From Actinomadura meyerae (GTDB lineage: Bacteria; Actinomycetota; Actinomycetes; Streptosporangiales; Streptosporangiaceae): DNA of 64,000 bases. The stretch is taken from NCBI RefSeq assembly GCF_900188445.1, contig NZ_FZOR01000041.1:18683-82682 (forward strand), given 5' to 3'. The notes under the pieces are model-generated. The model did no database searches. It saw nothing but the letters and a program-made list of their open reading frames with translations, and had not been told where the DNA came from. Shown here in pieces: positions 31,438 to 39,354 of this stretch (positions are counted from its first letter, which is position 1; each line of letters starts with the position of its first letter). The translations under genes and the position numbers were made by a program.

Positions 31438-31466
31438 TTGCATGGGACAAGGCGTCTCAGTAAATT
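31438..31466 (+). promoter_or_regulatory. Possible promoter of the diiron oxygenase operon
   Basis: TTGCAT (31438-31443) and TAAATT (31461-31466) are spaced by 17 bp in a locally AT-rich patch, with the start codon about 70 nt downstream. Matches are three and four of six positions, so the call is tentative. Confidence 0.4.
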
Positions 31467-31541
31467 CCGCGGCAGGGCCGGGCCCGCGGAGCCGGCCGTG
31501 CCGCGGGCGAGACGGGATCCGCCGCGAACGAGGAGGTCTCG

Positions 31542-32540
31542 ATGACGCTGTCCACCACCACCGGAGCCGAGCCGTTCGACCAGGAGTACCGGGACCTGCT
31601 GCGGACGCTGTCCGAAGGGTCGGTGCACCGGCGCTTCGACCCCTTCCTCGACATCGACTGGGACGCGCCGGAGTTCGCCCTCGACCCGGACGACCCGCGC
31701 TGGGTGCTGTCGCCGGAGATCGACCCGCTGGGCGCGACGCGCTGGTACCGGGAGCTGCCGCTGGAGCGGCGGATCGAGATCGGGAAGTGGCGGATGGCCA
31801 ACTCGATCAAGGTCGGCGCGGCGTTCGAGAGCATCCTGATCCGCGGGATGATGCAGTACATCATGCGGCTGCCGAACGGGTCGGCCGAGTTCCGCTACTG
31901 CCTCCACGAGATGACCGAGGAGTGCAACCACATCCAGATGTTCCAGGAGCTCGTCAACCGGATCGGCGTCGACGTGCCCGGGATGCGGCCGTGGTTCCGG
32001 CGGCTGTCGCCGCTGATCGGCGTGGCGGGCGGCTACGCGCACGTGGTGCTGTTCATCGGGATCCTCGCGGGCGAGGAGCCCATCGACCACTACCAGAAGG
32101 CCCTCATCCGGTCGGGCGAGCGCGTCCCGCCGGCGATGCTGCGCACGATGGAGATCCACATCGCCGAGGAGGCGCGGCACATCTCCTTCGCCGGGGACTT
32201 CCTGCGGGTGCACGTCCCGCGGATGGGCCGGGTGAGCCGGGCGGCGTGCGCGCTGGCGTTCCCGCTCGCGATGCGGTGGCTGGCCGGGGAGATCATGACG
32301 CCGCCGCGCTCGTTCGCGAAGCGGTTCGGCATCCCGCGCGAGGTCTACAAGGAGGCGTTCTGGCGCAGCCCGCACTCGCGCGCGATCCTCGCCGGGTACT
32401 TCGGCGACATGCGCAGGCTCGCCACCGACCTCGGGCTGATGACGCCGGCGGCCGAGCGCCTGTGGAGGCTCCTGCACATCGACGGGAAGCCGTCGCGGTA
32501 CCGCGGCGAGCCGCACCGCGAAGCGCGCGGGCTCGCCTGA
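31542..32540 (+). CDS. AurF-type diiron oxygenase
   Basis: 332 residues; AGGAGG stands 5 nt before the ATG. The ferritin-like four-helix bundle is marked by paired carboxylate/histidine motifs: HEMTEECNHIQMF and HIAEEARHISFAGDF (ExxH type), with a further glutamate in VGAAFESILI. This is the pattern of AurF/CmlI p-aminobenzoate N-oxygenases and related diiron proteins. The stop codon overlaps the ATG of the ferredoxin-reductase fusion (TGATG), so the two are translated together and the reductase is the natural electron donor. The substrate is unknown. Confidence 0.8.
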   Translation: MTLSTTTGAEPFDQEYRDLLRTLSEGSVHRRFDPFLDIDWDAPEFALDPDDPRWVLSPEIDPLGATRWYRELPLERRIEIGKWRMANSIKVGAAFESILIRGMMQYIMRLPNGSAEFRYCLHEMTEECNHIQMFQELVNRIGVDVPGMRPWFRRLSPLIGVAGGYAHVVLFIGILAGEEPIDHYQKALIRSGERVPPAMLRTMEIHIAEEARHISFAGDFLRVHVPRMGRVSRAACALAFPLAMRWLAGEIMTPPRSFAKRFGIPREVYKEAFWRSPHSRAILAGYFGDMRRLATDLGLMTPAAERLWRLLHIDGKPSRYRGEPHREARGLA

Positions 32541-34141
32541 TGCCGCACGTCGTCACGCAGTCGTGCTGCGGCGACGCGTCCTGCGTCTACACGTGCCCGG
32601 TCAACTGCATCCACCCGACACCGGACGAGCCGGACTTCGCGACCGCGGAGATGCTCTACATCGACCCGGCCGCCTGCGTCGACTGCGGCGCCTGCGTCTC
32701 GGCGTGCCCGGTGGACGCGATCAAGCCGCACACGAAGCTGTCGGAGGACGAGCGCGACTTCCTGTCGGTCAACTCCGCCTTCTACGACGCCCCGCGCACC
32801 CGGCCGCTGCTCGCCCCGACGGTGCCGCCGCTGCGCGTCCGCGAGCGGCCCGCGCCCCTGCGGGTCGCCGTCGTCGGGTCGGGACCGGCCGCGATGTACG
32901 CGGCCGACGAGGTGCTCACCGTCCCCGGCGCGCGCGTCACCATGTTCGAGCGGCTCCCGGTGCCCTACGGGCTGGCGCGGACGGGCGTCGCACCCGACCA
33001 CCGCCGGACGCGGAAGGTGGCCGCGCAGTTCGACGCCATCCGCGCGCAGGACGGCCTCGACCTGCGTCTCGGCGTCGAGGTCGGCAAGGACGTGACGCAC
33101 GATGACCTCCTCGCCGGCCACCACGCGGTCGTCTACGCGGTGGGGGCCTCCACGGACCGCCCGCTGGACGTCCCGGGGGCGGGGCTGCCCGGCACGGCGT
33201 CCGCCACCGAATTCGTCGCCTGGTACAACGGGCACCCCGACTTCGCCGACCGGACGTTCGACCTGTCGCACCCGCGCGTCGTCGTCATCGGCAACGGCAA
33301 CGTCGCGCTGGACGTCGCCCGCATCCTCACCATCGACCCGGACTCCCTCGCCGGGACCGACATCGCGCCCGCCGCGCTGGACGCGCTGCGCCGCAGCCGG
33401 GTCGAGGAGGTCGTGGTCGCCGCCCGGCGCGGCCCGGCGCAGTCGGCGTTCACCCTCCCGGAGCTGATCGGCCTCCGCACCGCGCCCGGCGTCGGCCTCG
33501 CCGTCCCGCCGGACGACCTCGGCCCAGAAGGGGCGGGCGGGCCCAAGCTCGACGTGCTGCGCGGCCTCGACCCCGACCCGGCGGCGCCGCGCCGGATCCT
33601 GCTGCGGTACCTGCTGTCGCCGCTGCGGATCCTCGGCCGGGACCGCGCCGAGGGCGTCGAGTTCGGCCGCAACGCGCTCGCCGGGGACGGCGTCGAGCCG
33701 ACCGGGCGGACGGAGACCGTGGACGCCGGGCTGGTGCTGACCGCGATCGGCTACCGGGGGCTGCCCGTCCCCGGCCTGCCGTTCGACGGCGCGACCGGCA
33801 CCGTGCCGAACGAGCGGGGCCGCGTCGTCGACCCGGCGACCGGCCGGGCGGTGCCGGGCACGTTCGTCGCGGGCTGGATCAAGCGCGGCCCGACCGGTTT
33901 CATCGGCACGAACAAGTCGTGCGCGCAGGAGACCGTCCGGGCCCTGGTGGACGACTACAACGCGGGCGTCCTCGCCGAGCCGCGCACCGGTTCCGGCTCC
34001 GCGTCCGGTTCCGGCTTCGCGTCCGGTGCCGGCTCCGGCGAGCGGCCGGTCATCCGCTCGACGACCGTCCTGAGCTCCGTCTTGGGGTCGATCACGAGGC
34101 CCAGGGACCGGGCGGCGCCGTCCAGCATGAACCAGGCGTAG
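32540..34141 (+). CDS. Ferredoxin-NADP reductase with N-terminal ferredoxin (FprB type)
   Basis: 533 residues. Residues 1-75 are a 7Fe/8Fe-type ferredoxin: CCGDASCVYTCPVNCIHP, then CVDCGACVSACPVDAI. Residues ~110-500 are an adrenodoxin-reductase-like flavoprotein: FAD motif VAVVGSGPAAMYAADEVL, ERLPVPYGLARTGVAPDH, NADP motif VVVIGNGNVALDVARIL, and GFIGTNKSCAQETVRAL near the end. It passes electrons from NADPH to the diiron oxygenase encoded directly upstream. The last ~60 residues (GSGSASGSGFASGAGSG and beyond) are low-complexity and lie antisense to the TetR gene, so they may be a late addition after loss of the original stop. Confidence 0.85.
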   Translation: MPHVVTQSCCGDASCVYTCPVNCIHPTPDEPDFATAEMLYIDPAACVDCGACVSACPVDAIKPHTKLSEDERDFLSVNSAFYDAPRTRPLLAPTVPPLRVRERPAPLRVAVVGSGPAAMYAADEVLTVPGARVTMFERLPVPYGLARTGVAPDHRRTRKVAAQFDAIRAQDGLDLRLGVEVGKDVTHDDLLAGHHAVVYAVGASTDRPLDVPGAGLPGTASATEFVAWYNGHPDFADRTFDLSHPRVVVIGNGNVALDVARILTIDPDSLAGTDIAPAALDALRRSRVEEVVVAARRGPAQSAFTLPELIGLRTAPGVGLAVPPDDLGPEGAGGPKLDVLRGLDPDPAAPRRILLRYLLSPLRILGRDRAEGVEFGRNALAGDGVEPTGRTETVDAGLVLTAIGYRGLPVPGLPFDGATGTVPNERGRVVDPATGRAVPGTFVAGWIKRGPTGFIGTNKSCAQETVRALVDDYNAGVLAEPRTGSGSASGSGFASGAGSGERPVIRSTTVLSSVLGSITRPRDRAAPSSMNQA

Positions 34142-34737
34142 GCGGCGATCTCGGCCACGACCTCCGGGCGCGGCCTGCGCGGGGCGGGTTCGCGCACCCA
34201 CTCCGTCAGCATCCCCTCGACCATCGTCACGATGGCCAGCGGGAGCGACTCCAGGCCGCGGTCGTCGAGGTCGAACGTCCCCAGGAACGCGCCGATGATC
34301 TCGCGCGCCCGGACCGCGATCCGGCCCCGGAGGCTGGTGACGGCGTCGGCGCCCGCGCGGTCGTCGTGGGTCGGCCCCTGCCCCATGAAGTCGTGCAGGC
34401 GGGGGTGCTCCGACATCCACCCGGCGACGGTGTCGACGGACCTGCGGAGGATCTCCTCGACCGAGCCGTCCGAGATGTCGAGCTTGGCCGCCAGCGTGCC
34501 CGCGAAGTCGTCCACGAGGTGGGACCTGATCCGGCGGTCGAGGTCGTCGCGGTCGGCGAACCGCCGGTACACGACGGACTTGGCGAGCCCGGCCCGCTTC
34601 GCGATCCGCTGCACCGGAATGTGCGTGCCGGGCGGGGTCTCCTCGATCAGCTCGACGGCGGCGCGCAGGATCATCAGCTCGCGGGCGGAGTTGTGCTCCT
34701 CCCAGCGCGCCTGGTACCCGCTCTCCGCACCCGCCAT
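33955..34737 (-). CDS. TetR family regulator overlapping fprB-like gene antisense
   Basis: 260 residues. The HTH is GTHIPVQRIAKRAGLAKSVVYRRFADRDDLDRRI. The C-terminal ligand domain reaches about residue 225, followed by a Pro-Glu-Asp-Ala tail (PEPAPDAKPEPDAEPEP) and GSARTPAL. The tail is encoded within the last 187 bp of the convergent ferredoxin-reductase gene. The regulator probably controls the oxygenase/reductase pair or the phosphatase gene behind it, but no matching palindrome was found. Confidence 0.85.
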   Translation of the reverse strand: MAGAESGYQARWEEHNSARELMILRAAVELIEETPPGTHIPVQRIAKRAGLAKSVVYRRFADRDDLDRRIRSHLVDDFAGTLAAKLDISDGSVEEILRRSVDTVAGWMSEHPRLHDFMGQGPTHDDRAGADAVTSLRGRIAVRAREIIGAFLGTFDLDDRGLESLPLAIVTMVEGMLTEWVREPAPRRPRPEVVAEIAAYAWFMLDGAARSLGLVIDPKTELRTVVERMTGRSPEPAPDAKPEPDAEPEPVRGSARTPAL

Positions 34738-34837
34738 CGGCTCCCTCTCGCACCGGTCGACCCACCGACTCTACCGACCCGGCCACCCCGCGGACCCGGC
34801 CCCCTCGTCCGCGCATGGTTGCGATAACGGCTGATCT

Positions 34838-34880
34838 GTTCGCACTTTGTTCACGTCTATCACTGCGATGTTCGCAAAAC
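34838..34880 (+). promoter_or_regulatory. PHO-box-like direct repeats before phoD
   Basis: Two adjacent 11-bp units, GTTCGCACTTT (34838-34848) and GTTCACGTCTA (34849-34859), and a third, GTTCGCAAAAC (34870-34880), lie in phase (21 bp on). Streptomyces PhoP binds 11-bp direct repeats beginning GTTCA. The placement before an alkaline phosphatase fits phosphate control. A TTATCT element at 34887-34892 could be the -10 box. Confidence 0.55.
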
Positions 34881-34997
34881 AAGACGTTATCTTTTCTGGC
34901 ACGCCGACCTATGATCAGCAGCGGTCACCCGGCACCGCCCGCCCACCCCGGGGCGGAAGGGCCGCCTCGCGCTGCCCTCGATCAACCGGAGGTCTGC

Positions 34998-36608
34998 ATG
35001 TCTTCCCACGTCAGTCCGCTGTCGCGGCGGAAGTTCCTCGGCTGGAGCGGGGCCGGCGCGGCCACCGTGCTGCTCGGCACCGGCGCGCTCGGCGCGTCCG
35101 CCGCGCACGCCTACACGTTGCGCAAATCTGGTCTCTTCACATTGGGCATCGCATCGGGTGACCCGGCCCCGGACGGCTTCGTGCTCTGGACCCGGCTGGC
35201 GCCCGACCCGTTCGCCGCCGACGGCAGGGGCGGGATGCCCGACCGCCGCATCAAGGTGGAGTACGAGGTCGCGCACGACGAGGGCTTCCGCCGGATCGTC
35301 CGGCGGGGCGAGGCCGTCGCCGCGCCCGAGCTCGGCCACTCGGTGCACCCGGAGATCTCCGGGCTCGCGCCCGGCCGCGAGTACTTCTACCGCTTCCGCG
35401 CCGCCGGGGAGATCTCACCGGTCGGCCGCACCCGCACCATGCCCGCCGCCAGGTCGCTCCCCCGCGAGCTGTCGTTCGGCGTCGCGTCCTGCCAGGCGTG
35501 GCAGGACGGCTACTTCACGGCCTTCGACCACATGGCCCGGGAGGACTTCGACCTCATCGTCCACCTCGGCGACTACATCTACGAGTACGAGATCACGAAC
35601 AACAACCGGCGGGGGGTGACCGTCCCGCCGCAGTTCGGGACGGAGACCTTCGACCTGGCCCGGTACCGCCTCCAGTACTCGCTCTACAAGGCCGAGGAGC
35701 CGCTCCAGCGGGCGCACGCGCAGTGCCCGTGGATCCACACCCTGGACGACCACGAGGTGGCGAACGACTGGGCGGGCGACACCGTCATCATGGGCCGGAA
35801 CCCGAACCCGGACCCGGCCGAGTTCGCCGCCCGCAAGGCCGCCGCCTTCCAGGCGTTCTACGAGAACCTGCCGCTGCGCCGCGCCCAGATGCCCGCGGGC
35901 CCCGACATCCGGCTGCACCGGCGCATCTCCTACGGCCGCCTCGCCGACTTCACGATGATCGACACGCGCGGGCACCGCGACATCCAGGCGTGCTCGTACG
36001 GCAACGGGACGGGCCGCACCTCGTCCTGCGACGAGCGCTTCGACGCCGCCCGCACCATCCTCGGGGACGAGCAGCGCCGCTGGCTGCTGGACGGCCTGGC
36101 CCGCTCCCGGGCCCGCTGGCACATCCTCGGCAACCAGATGCCGATGGGCGAGACCGACTGGGACGAGGGCCCCGGCAAGGACGTGTGGGTCGACCCGTGG
36201 GACGGCTACGTCGCCGACCGCGACAAGGTCCTCGCCGCCGCGCACGAGCACGGCGTCCGGAACCTGGTCGTGCTCAGCGGCGACCGGCACCAGAACTACG
36301 CCGTCGACCTCAAGCGCGACTTCGACGAGCCCGGCTCGCCGACCGTCGCCACCGAGTTCGTCACGACGTCGGTCACCTCCGGCGGCGACGGCGCCGACAT
36401 GGACGACCTCGGCCGCACGTTCCTGGCCGCGAACCCGCACATGCGGTTCTTCAACGCCCAGCGCGGCTACATCCGGGTCAACGTCGACCGCGACGCCTGG
36501 CGCAGCGACTTCCGCGTCCTGCCGTACGTCACCAGGCCGGGCGCGCCCGTCTCCACCCGGGCGTCCTTCGTCGTCGAGGACCGCCGCCCCGGCGTCCAGC
36601 CCGCCTGA
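34998..36608 (+). CDS. phoD: PhoD-type alkaline phosphatase/phosphodiesterase, Tat-exported
   Basis: 536 residues; GGAGG 6 nt before ATG 34998 fixes the start. The N-terminus is a Tat signal (LSRRKFLGWSGAGAATVLLG, cleavage after AHA). The mature part has the PhoD N-terminal fold and the metallophosphoesterase core: SCQAWQDGYFTAFDHM, LIVHLGDYIYEYE, HTLDDHEVANDW, GNQMPMG, and LSGDRHQNYAVDL, which supply Asp, Cys, Tyr and His ligands for Fe/Ca. It releases phosphate from phosphomono- and diesters, possibly including teichoic acid, outside the cell. A PHO-box-like repeat upstream suggests induction by phosphate starvation. A strong hairpin follows the stop. Confidence 0.9.
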   Translation: MSSHVSPLSRRKFLGWSGAGAATVLLGTGALGASAAHAYTLRKSGLFTLGIASGDPAPDGFVLWTRLAPDPFAADGRGGMPDRRIKVEYEVAHDEGFRRIVRRGEAVAAPELGHSVHPEISGLAPGREYFYRFRAAGEISPVGRTRTMPAARSLPRELSFGVASCQAWQDGYFTAFDHMAREDFDLIVHLGDYIYEYEITNNNRRGVTVPPQFGTETFDLARYRLQYSLYKAEEPLQRAHAQCPWIHTLDDHEVANDWAGDTVIMGRNPNPDPAEFAARKAAAFQAFYENLPLRRAQMPAGPDIRLHRRISYGRLADFTMIDTRGHRDIQACSYGNGTGRTSSCDERFDAARTILGDEQRRWLLDGLARSRARWHILGNQMPMGETDWDEGPGKDVWVDPWDGYVADRDKVLAAAHEHGVRNLVVLSGDRHQNYAVDLKRDFDEPGSPTVATEFVTTSVTSGGDGADMDDLGRTFLAANPHMRFFNAQRGYIRVNVDRDAWRSDFRVLPYVTRPGAPVSTRASFVVEDRRPGVQPA

Positions 36609-36644
36609 CAGCCCGCCCGACCGAAACAGCCGGCCTGACCGGAG

Positions 36645-36677
36645 CCGGACCGGGCCGGCGGGAATGGCCCGGTCCGG
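36645..36677 (+). terminator. Terminator hairpin after phoD
   Basis: CCGGACCGGGCC (36645-36656) and GGCCCGGTCCGG (36666-36677) are perfect 12-bp arms around a 9-nt loop, 37 bp past the phoD stop. No T-run follows, as is usual in GC-rich actinobacteria. Confidence 0.65.
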
Positions 36678-36755
36678 GTGGTCGGCGGCGCGATATCGCG
36701 GATAGTGTCGGGCGGCACGGGCGCTTGGGAATTCACCGAACCGGGGTGTTGTGCG

Positions 36756-37856
36756 GTGGGCCGTTGGGATGCCGTCATCGATGTCTCGAACGTGTGCTGG
36801 TCGGCGTACCTGCCGCCGCTCGGCAGGCGCACCCCGCGGTGGCACCGGCTGGAGCTGGTCATGGCCGCATGGCGGGAGCGGCACGGTGACGACGTGCGCT
36901 TCGACCTCGTCGCGGACGACTCATTGGTGCGCTCGCTCGACGACGTCCGGGAGTTCCGGCGGCTGAAGGCGTCCGGGGCGCTGGTGACCCGGCCGGTGGC
37001 CGACTCGCTGATCCTGGAGCGGGCGCGGGACCGCGGCCTGCACGTCATCACCCGCGACCACTACGTCGACCACCGGATCGACCACCCCTGGATCGAGCGG
37101 TCCCCCTCCCGGTTCCACTGCTGGAGCACTGAGGAGGGGGCCGTCCGGTTCGCGCCGCTCGGCATCCGGCCGTGCAGCCCGCAGACGGTCTCCGTGGCGC
37201 GGGAGGGCAAGGACCTCAAGCGCGCCCGCCTGGACGCCCGGAACCCGCGGCACCGCCGGATCCTGGAGACCCGCTGGAAGTGCGCCGACGAGCAGTGCGT
37301 GCAGGCGGCGCAGTGGCAGGACCAGCTGCTCGTCTGGCCCGCCCTGAACCGGGCCGGGGACCCCGTGTGCCCGTCGTGCCGCACGCCCCTGGTCGGGCTC
37401 GGGCCGCGCGATCCGCTGTTCGAGGTCGTGGTGGCCGAGCGCGCGTCCGGCACCGAGATCACGCGGTTCCCGCTGGAGACCGGCCAGCCGGTGGTCGTCG
37501 GGCGCGGCAGCGCGCTCAAGGGGGTGAACCTCGCGCTGGACGGCGCCGCCCACCGCGACGCGCTGAAGAAGGTCAGCCGGCGGCACCTGCTGCTGCGGAT
37601 GGACGAGGACCGGCGCCTGGCCGCCACCGACCTCGGGGCCACCAACGGGACGGAGGTGGAGTACCGGGCGCAGCAGGGCTTCCAGGCACCGAAGGCGGTG
37701 CAGCCGGGCAAGGACGTCTTCCTGGGCTTCAAGGACCGCCTCGTGCTCGGCGGTACCGTGACCCTGCGCCTCTCCGGCCGCCGTTTCAGCACAATGGCCG
37801 AATCCGCGCATCCGCCCGGCCCGGAAATAGACGGATCCAAGACACTCTTCACCTGA
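36756..37856 (+). CDS. NYN/PIN-like nuclease - zinc ribbon - FHA fusion
   Basis: 366 residues from GTG 36756 (the frame is open to 36678, but homology-like sequence begins at WDAVIDVSN). Residues 1-130 look like an NYN/PIN nuclease: DVSNVCWSAY, then FDLVADDSLVRSL, DSLILERARDRGLHVITRDHYVDHR supply the conserved acidic residues (D9 and later Asp). Residues ~175-225 contain CADEQC and CPSC, a zinc ribbon. Residues 240-345 are FHA: VVVGRGS, VSRRHLLLRMD, GATNGTEVEY. A phosphothreonine-guided RNase is the simplest reading. It starts a five-gene operon ending in a kinase gene. Confidence 0.7.
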   Translation: MGRWDAVIDVSNVCWSAYLPPLGRRTPRWHRLELVMAAWRERHGDDVRFDLVADDSLVRSLDDVREFRRLKASGALVTRPVADSLILERARDRGLHVITRDHYVDHRIDHPWIERSPSRFHCWSTEEGAVRFAPLGIRPCSPQTVSVAREGKDLKRARLDARNPRHRRILETRWKCADEQCVQAAQWQDQLLVWPALNRAGDPVCPSCRTPLVGLGPRDPLFEVVVAERASGTEITRFPLETGQPVVVGRGSALKGVNLALDGAAHRDALKKVSRRHLLLRMDEDRRLAATDLGATNGTEVEYRAQQGFQAPKAVQPGKDVFLGFKDRLVLGGTVTLRLSGRRFSTMAESAHPPGPEIDGSKTLFT

Positions 37857-37914
37857 CTGCCGGGTTTTCCGGAAGTAGTAGCTTTAGCGCACTTAGCGTC
37901 GTTACGCTTTCCCG

Positions 37915-39354
37915 GTGCTGATGAGCCTGACCCGAGTGGGGGCCGCACGGCAGGCTGTGAGCAGGGGTCTCGTCGTCACGGGAGCGGATCCGGAACGGAT
38001 CGCCCGCGCCCTGACCGGCGTCCCGCTGCCGCGGCTCGGCGGGGTCCCGCTGACCGTCGCCCCCCAGGAGCGCACCGCCGGGCTGCTGCTGCTCAGCAGC
38101 CCCCTCACCTGGATGGGCGGACCGGACGCCCGGGACGAGGCGTTCGCCGCGCTCGGCCAGGCCACCGCGCAGCTCGCCGGGGCGGCCCGGTCGTCGGGCG
38201 GGCGGCTGCTCCCGACGGCGGTGACCCTCGGGGACGCCCCGCCGGTGCTGGGCGGCGACCTCCACGAACTGGAGGTCCTCGATGCCTCCGAGCAGGAGGT
38301 GCTCTGCAACGTCCTCCGCCGCTACGTGCCCGTGCTCATCGCGCTGTCGGGGCGCGGCGTCGTCGGGACGGGCGCCCCGGTCGACCGGGTGGGGTCGCGC
38401 CGCCTCATCGAGTCCACCGAGCATCTGGCGACCCGCTACCTGGCGTCGACGTCGCCCCGGCACCTGGAGCACGTCCGGGCCGAGCTGCGCCGCGGCGGCC
38501 TGGCGCGGCTGGAGCAGATGGACGTCGCGCCCGTGGTGCATCCGGACGGCACGCGCACCGTCCTCGTCCGGTGCATGGACGCGCAGGCGTCGCTGGCGGT
38601 GACGCGCGCGCACGCCGTCCTGCTGTGCGCCCTCGCGCTGCACGCCCGGCGGCTCGTCCGGGACGGGCGCCGGGAGGGGCACGTCTCGCAGCGGCTGCTG
38701 GAGGAGAACCGGGCCCGCGCGATCGCGGACGGCATGCGCGCGTCGCTCGGCGTGGACGCCGCCAGGCCCGGCAAGCAGCAGGGCGGCCGCCCCGGCAACG
38801 CGGGACGCGACGCGGCGGCGGAGCCGCAGCGCCGCCGGGCACTGCTCGCGGCGCGCGACCTGCTGACCGAGCGGCGTGCCGAGATCGGCAACATCGACGC
38901 GACCGCGGCGGAACTGGCCCCGCTGCTCATGATGATCGACCTGCCCGGCCTGGGGGTGCCGTTCCGGCGTGCGGACGACGTCCTGCGCGGCTGGGCGGCC
39001 GGGGGCCCCGCGGTGCTGGAGGCGAAGCTGCTGGAGAGCCTGTGCGACGGCGGCGTTGGCGGCACCGGCGGGACCGTCGTCGGCGAGCTGCGCGCGGCGC
39101 ATCCGGGCAAGATCGGCCTGATCCTGGAATCGTGGCGCACCGCGCTCAGCGCCCCGCCGCCCCAGCCGCGGAACACGCGCAAGCCGCCGAACCGTAGCAA
39201 GGGCGGCTCCGGGCGCGGCGGCTCGGCCCAGAACAGAGGCGGCTCCGGGCAGAACAGAGGCGGCGCCGGACGCGGCAAGGGCGGCGCAGGACAGCGCAGA
39301 GGCGGCCACGGACAGGGCGGCTCCGGGCAGGGTCGAGGCGGGGGCCAGGGATGA
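37915..39354 (+). CDS. GCS2-like fold protein with RGG-rich tail
   Basis: 479 residues. Residues ~70-250 resemble carboxylate-amine ligase/GCS2 proteins: VLCNVLRRYVPVLIALSGRG (the 'PLL..LSANSP' helix), VDRVGSRRLIESTE, and VLVRCMDAQASLAVTRAHAVLLCALAL (the 'vEvRi.Da....' strand-helix). ATP-binding residues cannot be verified. Residues ~425-479 are Gly/Arg/Gln-rich repeats (RGGSAQNRGGSGQNRGGAG), like RNA-binding RGG boxes. The start is GTG 37915 or ATG 37921; there is no ribosome site, but TACGCT at 37903-37908 suggests a leaderless transcript. Its stop overlaps the next start (ATGA). Confidence 0.6.
   Translation: MLMSLTRVGAARQAVSRGLVVTGADPERIARALTGVPLPRLGGVPLTVAPQERTAGLLLLSSPLTWMGGPDARDEAFAALGQATAQLAGAARSSGGRLLPTAVTLGDAPPVLGGDLHELEVLDASEQEVLCNVLRRYVPVLIALSGRGVVGTGAPVDRVGSRRLIESTEHLATRYLASTSPRHLEHVRAELRRGGLARLEQMDVAPVVHPDGTRTVLVRCMDAQASLAVTRAHAVLLCALALHARRLVRDGRREGHVSQRLLEENRARAIADGMRASLGVDAARPGKQQGGRPGNAGRDAAAEPQRRRALLAARDLLTERRAEIGNIDATAAELAPLLMMIDLPGLGVPFRRADDVLRGWAAGGPAVLEAKLLESLCDGGVGGTGGTVVGELRAAHPGKIGLILESWRTALSAPPPQPRNTRKPPNRSKGGSGRGGSAQNRGGSGQNRGGAGRGKGGAGQRRGGHGQGGSGQGRGGGQG

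Noticed and set aside
31442..32539. In-frame upstream extension of the ferredoxin-reductase gene
   Set aside because: The stretch is Arg/Gly-rich and overlaps the diiron oxygenase in another frame. Ferredoxin sequence begins at ATG 32540, which overlaps the oxygenase stop.
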